Program-made: the position numbers and the translations under genes
Origin: Chitinophagales bacterium
Lineage (GTDB): Bacteria > Bacteroidota > Bacteroidia > Chitinophagales > UBA10324
Length of the DNA stretch: 10,386 bases
NCBI GenBank assembly: GCA_013695775.1
Contig: JACCZV010000157.1
Span: 1-10,386, forward strand
Direction of reading: 5' to 3'
Notes under the pieces: generated by a model
Database searches by the model: none
The model's input: the letters and a program-made list of their open reading frames with translations, nothing else
What the model was told of the DNA's origin: nothing
Shown here: positions 7,057 to 10,386 of the stretch, one piece after another
Numbering within the stretch: the stretch's first letter is position 1
Layout: each line of letters opens with the position of its first letter

Positions 7057-7551
7057 ATGAGCCGCGAGTTACACTTTGGAATAGTTGCCGGATTATTGAT
7101 CGTAGGATGGATGATTCTTGGCTATATATTTCATTGGAATGAGGGCGGGATTGAAAAATTTACCCCCTACCTAAGTTTACTTATTCTCCTTGCTGCGATT
7201 TATTTTTCTATCTTATATAAAAGAGACCGCGATCAGGCTGGTGTTATATCCTTTAAAGAAGCTTTCATAACAGGCCTTTCAGTAAGCTTTGTTGTTGGAT
7301 TAATGGTAGGTTCATTGTTAATGATTTATGTGAAGTATATAAATCCGGCATATGTGGGCGAAATGATTGATGAGATCTCCAAGTATTATAAAAAACAAGA
7401 TGCCACTCAGCAACAACTCGACAAAGGCATAGCAAGCATAAAGGCAATGTACTCTCCCTTTGGCCAGTTTACATATGGTATCGGAACTACAATGCTTACG
7501 GGTCTCCTTATTTCTGCCCTTGCAGGCTGGATCATGCATCGGAAAAAATAG
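7057..7551 (+). CDS. DUF4199 family membrane protein
   Basis: A 164-residue inner-membrane protein of unknown function. Four hydrophobic helices are visible at about 7-25, 36-53, 69-91 and 137-159. The loop between the second and third contains KRDRDQAGVISFKEAF, where the GxISF(K/R)EAF element is characteristic of DUF4199. The hydrophilic loop between helices three and four (about 100-130) is rich in Lys, Gln and Asp. The protein ends in the positively charged HRKK. The gene stops at TAG. It stands alone, with 178 bp before it (holding the Pmp3-like remnant) and 139 bp before hisS. Family membership is likely; nothing in the context fixes a role. Confidence 0.85.
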   Translation: MSRELHFGIVAGLLIVGWMILGYIFHWNEGGIEKFTPYLSLLILLAAIYFSILYKRDRDQAGVISFKEAFITGLSVSFVVGLMVGSLLMIYVKYINPAYVGEMIDEISKYYKKQDATQQQLDKGIASIKAMYSPFGQFTYGIGTTMLTGLLISALAGWIMHRKK

Positions 7552-7690
7552 CTGTCATTAAGATATTGAAATTTATCAATCTTTACCCTAAGCTTTGGGG
7601 GATGTTTGAACCCATGATGTTCGCTAACTAATAGTGGTAGCATAAGCCATCGTAAAAATTTGTTTGGAAGCCAAAGAAATTGATCGAAAA

Positions 7691-9052
7691 ATGATTAGGC
7701 CATCTATACCGAGCGGCAGTCGTGACTTTTCTTCGGAAGAAGTTTACAAGCGGCAATATATTTTCAGAATCATCAAAGGTGTGTTTGAAAAATATGGCTA
7801 TCAGCCTATTGAAACACCTGTTATGGAAAACCTTGAAACGTTAGAGGGGAAATATGGGGAGGAGGGGGACCGGTTATTGTTTCGAATTTTAAATTCCGGA
7901 GATTTCAAAAAAGATATAAGTGCTTCAGAGTTTGCTGAATCAACTGCGCACCAGTTAATTCCTAAAGTGGCTGCCAAGGGATTGCGTTACGATCTCACTA
8001 TTCCTTTTGCACGTTACGTAGTAATGCATCAAAATGAAATTAATTTTCCATTTAAGCGATACCAGATTCAACCCGTTTTCAGAGCTGACCGGCCTCAGCG
8101 GGGGCGCTATCGTGAATTTTATCAGTGTGATGCGGATGTTATTGGCAGCGATTCACTGGTGAATGAGATGGAACTTGTTCGCATCTTTGATGAGGTATTT
8201 TCGATATTAGGAATAACAGTCACCATAAAACTTAACAACCGTAAGATATTAAGCGGAATGGCAGCTTCCATCAATGCTTCAAATAAATTTTCCGACATAA
8301 CTGTTGCCATTGATAAGCTGGATAAGATAGGGTTGCAAGGTGTAAGACAACAACTTACAAAAAACGGATTGAGTGAAAGTCAAATTCAGATACTTGAAAA
8401 GTTCTTTAGTCTAACGGGAGAAGCAAAACAAATGCTGAATGAGGCGAAATTGCTTCTGATAGATTCTGAAACAGGCTTAAAAGGCATTGCAGAAGTTGAA
8501 AAGATCATCGAGCTTCTTGACATTTCAGGTACGACTAAAGCTGCGGTAGAAGTCAATTTTACCCTTGCACGGGGATTGGATTATTACACCGGAGCCATAA
8601 TGGAAGTGAAACCAAATGAGATAAAGATGGGCAGCATTGGAGGCGGTGGAAGATATGACGACCTTACAGGTGTGTTTGGGTTGAAAGGTGTTTCAGGTGT
8701 AGGAATTTCTTTTGGCGCCGACCGTATTTATGATGTTATGGAGGAATTGAAATTATTCCCTGCAACTACTCAAACAGGAATAAAGATTCTTTTTACACAT
8801 TTCAATGAAGCCTCTCTCAACTATTCATTGCCTTTATTGCAACAGGTGCGGGTAGAGGAGATCCCGGCGGAGATTTACCCCTCATCCGAAAAAATTAAAA
8901 AGCAACTAAAATATGCTGATGATAAAAGAATTCCTTTTGTGGTGTTGGCAGGTGAAGATGAAATGCGAACTGGAAAGCTGACATTAAAAAATATGCAGAG
9001 TGGCGAGCAGCAATCGTTGAGCATCGAAGAGATCATTCAAAAATTAAAGTAA
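7691..9052 (+). CDS. hisS: histidine--tRNA ligase
   Basis: Class II aminoacyl-tRNA synthetase that activates histidine with ATP and charges tRNA-His in the cytoplasm. What is seen, in residues counted from ATG 7691: N-terminal RPSIPSGSRDF; motif 1 around FEKYGYQPIETPVME; motif 2 FRADRPQRGRYREFYQCDAD, with the ATP-binding Arg; the histidine-binding LARGLDYYTG and GGGGRYDDL; and motif 3 GVGISFGADRI. A C-terminal anticodon-binding domain starts near TGIKILFTHF. Length is 453 residues, in the normal range. The frame is open to TTG 7664, but the ATG gives the usual short N-terminus before the SIPSGSRDF block. Upstream, TTG (7566-7568) and AAGCTTTG (7590-7597) form a degenerate promoter at 21-base spacing. 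hutH follows after 78 bp on the same strand and could be cotranscribed. Confidence 0.96.
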   Translation: MIRPSIPSGSRDFSSEEVYKRQYIFRIIKGVFEKYGYQPIETPVMENLETLEGKYGEEGDRLLFRILNSGDFKKDISASEFAESTAHQLIPKVAAKGLRYDLTIPFARYVVMHQNEINFPFKRYQIQPVFRADRPQRGRYREFYQCDADVIGSDSLVNEMELVRIFDEVFSILGITVTIKLNNRKILSGMAASINASNKFSDITVAIDKLDKIGLQGVRQQLTKNGLSESQIQILEKFFSLTGEAKQMLNEAKLLLIDSETGLKGIAEVEKIIELLDISGTTKAAVEVNFTLARGLDYYTGAIMEVKPNEIKMGSIGGGGRYDDLTGVFGLKGVSGVGISFGADRIYDVMEELKLFPATTQTGIKILFTHFNEASLNYSLPLLQQVRVEEIPAEIYPSSEKIKKQLKYADDKRIPFVVLAGEDEMRTGKLTLKNMQSGEQQSLSIEEIIQKLK

Positions 9053-9130
9053 TTTCTCTGTTGTAAAGACTTTCAAGTTTGTATCATCTCCAGAAAAGTT
9101 TTGAGTATTAAAGCCACGTGCAAGAAGATT

Positions 9131-10386
9131 ATGTCAAGCACCCATTATATTAGTCCTGATCATCTTTCACTTCAAAGAATTAAACAGATTATTGATGAAA
9201 ATTATCGGCTCGCGCTTAGTGAAGAATCACAACAAAAAATAATTGCCTGCAGAAATTACCTCGATAAAAAGTTAAAGGCCTCTGATCAGCCTTTTTATGG
9301 CATCAATACCGGTTTCGGTTCATTAAGGAACATAAGGATTTCCAACAACCAAATTGAACAGTTGCAGGAAAACTTAGTCATGAGTCATGCCTGCGGGGTA
9401 GGTGAAGAAGTGTCTCATGATATCGTGAAGCTGATGCTTCTGCTGAAGGTACAGTCACTCTCTTACGGACACTCTGCAGTTTCAATATCAACAGTTGAGC
9501 GGTTAATAGATTTTTATAACTACGGCATACTTCCGGTCGTATATCAAAAAGGCTCACTTGGCGCATCCGGCGATCTTGCACCCCTCGCACATTTAAGCTT
9601 GCCGCTGATAGGGAAAGGTAAAATAAATTATGATGGGAAAAAATATCCGGCTGAGGAAATTCATAAGATATTCAAACATCAACCAATCAAATTGCAGTCT
9701 AAAGAAGGACTTGCACTCCTGAATGGCACTCAGTTTATGAGCGCTTATGGCACCCAAATGCTTATAAGAGCGAAAAAGTTATCCCGCCTCGCCGATTTCA
9801 TTTCATGTATTTCAATAGATGCTTTTGATGTCCTTCCAGATCCTTTTAACGTACTGCTGCATAGAGTTCGCCCGCACAAAGGACAATTAGAAACCGCAAA
9901 TTATATTTTAGAAACTCTTCAGGGGAGTGAAATCTTCTATCTGCAGAAATCTGATGTGCAGGATCCCTATTCCTTCCGCTGCATCCCCCAGGTTCATGGT
10001 GCTTCCAAAGATGCAATTCGCTATTGCGAAGAGGTCGTAACAACAGAAATAAATTCTGTCACAGACAACCCGATCATCTTTCCTGAAGCCGATCAAATAC
10101 TGAGCGGTGGAAATTTTCATGGGCAGCCGATAGCCATTGCACTGGATTTTCTAGCCATTGCCTTGGCGGAGCTTGGAAGCATCAGTGAACGAAGAACTTA
10201 TTTGCTGGTGAGTGGCCAGCGAACGCTACCTCCATATCTGGTGGCAAGTCCGGGGGTAAATTCAGGCCTGATGATTCCGCAATACACCGCCGCGGCATTG
10301 GTGAGCGAAAACAAGCAACTCTGCACACCTGCATCAGTAGATTCTATCATCTCTTCTAATGGTCAGGAAGATCATGTGAGCATGGG
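9131..10386 (+). CDS. hutH: histidine ammonia-lyase, 3' end beyond the window
   Basis: Removes ammonia from L-histidine to give urocanate, the first step of histidine degradation. What is seen: 418 full codons of about 500 expected. Tyr56 lies in FYGINTGFG. Ser85-His86 in MSHACGVGE is the pair that marks histidine rather than tyrosine or phenylalanine lyases. Ala145-Ser146-Gly147 in GSLGASGDLAPLAH cyclise to the electrophilic MIO group. An Arg lies in YSFRCIPQVHG, then come TDNPIIF and GNFHGQP. Glu413 lies in NGQEDHVSM at the window edge. Tyr56, His86 and Ala145 are all shifted by three from the Pseudomonas putida enzyme numbering (53, 83, 142), showing an intact N-terminal part. The rest of the hut pathway is not in view. 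I saw no clear promoter in the 78 bp after hisS. The ATG is the natural start. Confidence 0.96.
   Translation, partial: MSSTHYISPDHLSLQRIKQIIDENYRLALSEESQQKIIACRNYLDKKLKASDQPFYGINTGFGSLRNIRISNNQIEQLQENLVMSHACGVGEEVSHDIVKLMLLLKVQSLSYGHSAVSISTVERLIDFYNYGILPVVYQKGSLGASGDLAPLAHLSLPLIGKGKINYDGKKYPAEEIHKIFKHQPIKLQSKEGLALLNGTQFMSAYGTQMLIRAKKLSRLADFISCISIDAFDVLPDPFNVLLHRVRPHKGQLETANYILETLQGSEIFYLQKSDVQDPYSFRCIPQVHGASKDAIRYCEEVVTTEINSVTDNPIIFPEADQILSGGNFHGQPIAIALDFLAIALAELGSISERRTYLLVSGQRTLPPYLVASPGVNSGLMIPQYTAAALVSENKQLCTPASVDSIISSNGQEDHVSM

Noticed and set aside
7664..7690. Nine-residue N-terminal extension of HisRS from TTG
   Set aside because: The ATG at 7691 gives the usual N-terminus directly before the conserved SIPSGSRDF block.
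1..10386. TAG read as a sense codon in this organism
   Set aside because: It would explain the mnmE stop, but the DUF4199 gene ends naturally at TAG right after a typical HRKK tail, and the second DUF4252 gene also ends at TAG. The extensions beyond both are short and not protein-like.

Overview
The window looks like a chromosomal segment from a member of the Bacteroidota. It is moderately AT-rich. Several things point there: a type IX secretion (T9SS) C-terminal sorting domain, an S46 dipeptidyl-peptidase, two DUF4252 proteins, a DUF4199 protein, an almost complete lack of Shine-Dalgarno sequences, and one promoter with the Bacteroidota signature TTTG-N19-TAnnTTTG. I see no mobile element, CRISPR array, rRNA or tRNA.

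Layout. Positions 1-383 (minus strand) hold the 5' part of mnmE, interrupted by an in-frame TAG. Positions 384-701 are noncoding and include a 14-bp perfect palindrome. Positions 702-2630 (+) encode a large secreted protein with seven W-anchored SBBP-type repeats (probably a seven-bladed propeller), a MopE-like Asp/Cys-rich segment and a T9SS tail. Positions 2783-3271 (+) encode a low-molecular-weight tyrosine phosphatase with its own well-formed promoter. It converges, 14 bp apart, on a DPP11-like S46 peptidase gene (3286-5457, minus). Two DUF4252 genes follow (5655-6179 and 6327-6878, +), separated by a strong hairpin with a T-run. On the opposite strand, 6849-7015 carries the remains of a YqaE/Pmp3-type membrane gene whose start is one base out of frame. 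Then come a four-helix DUF4199 membrane protein (7057-7551, +), hisS (7691-9052, +) and the first five sixths of hutH (9131 to the window end, +).

How the genes relate. This is mostly a housekeeping and cell-envelope neighbourhood, not one operon. The surface protein and the periplasmic DPP11-like peptidase fit the protein-rich, peptide-consuming life of many Bacteroidota. hutH starts histidine breakdown and lies just downstream of hisS, which charges tRNA with histidine; whether they share a transcript is not shown. The DUF4252 pair and the DUF4199 protein have no established function.

The most interesting observations are two single-base lesions (mnmE amber codon; Pmp3-like frameshift), the propeller/MopE/T9SS architecture, the Arg in the peptidase S1 pocket that predicts acidic specificity, and the hairpin between the DUF4252 genes. 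I found no convincing new multi-gene defence or mobile system here.
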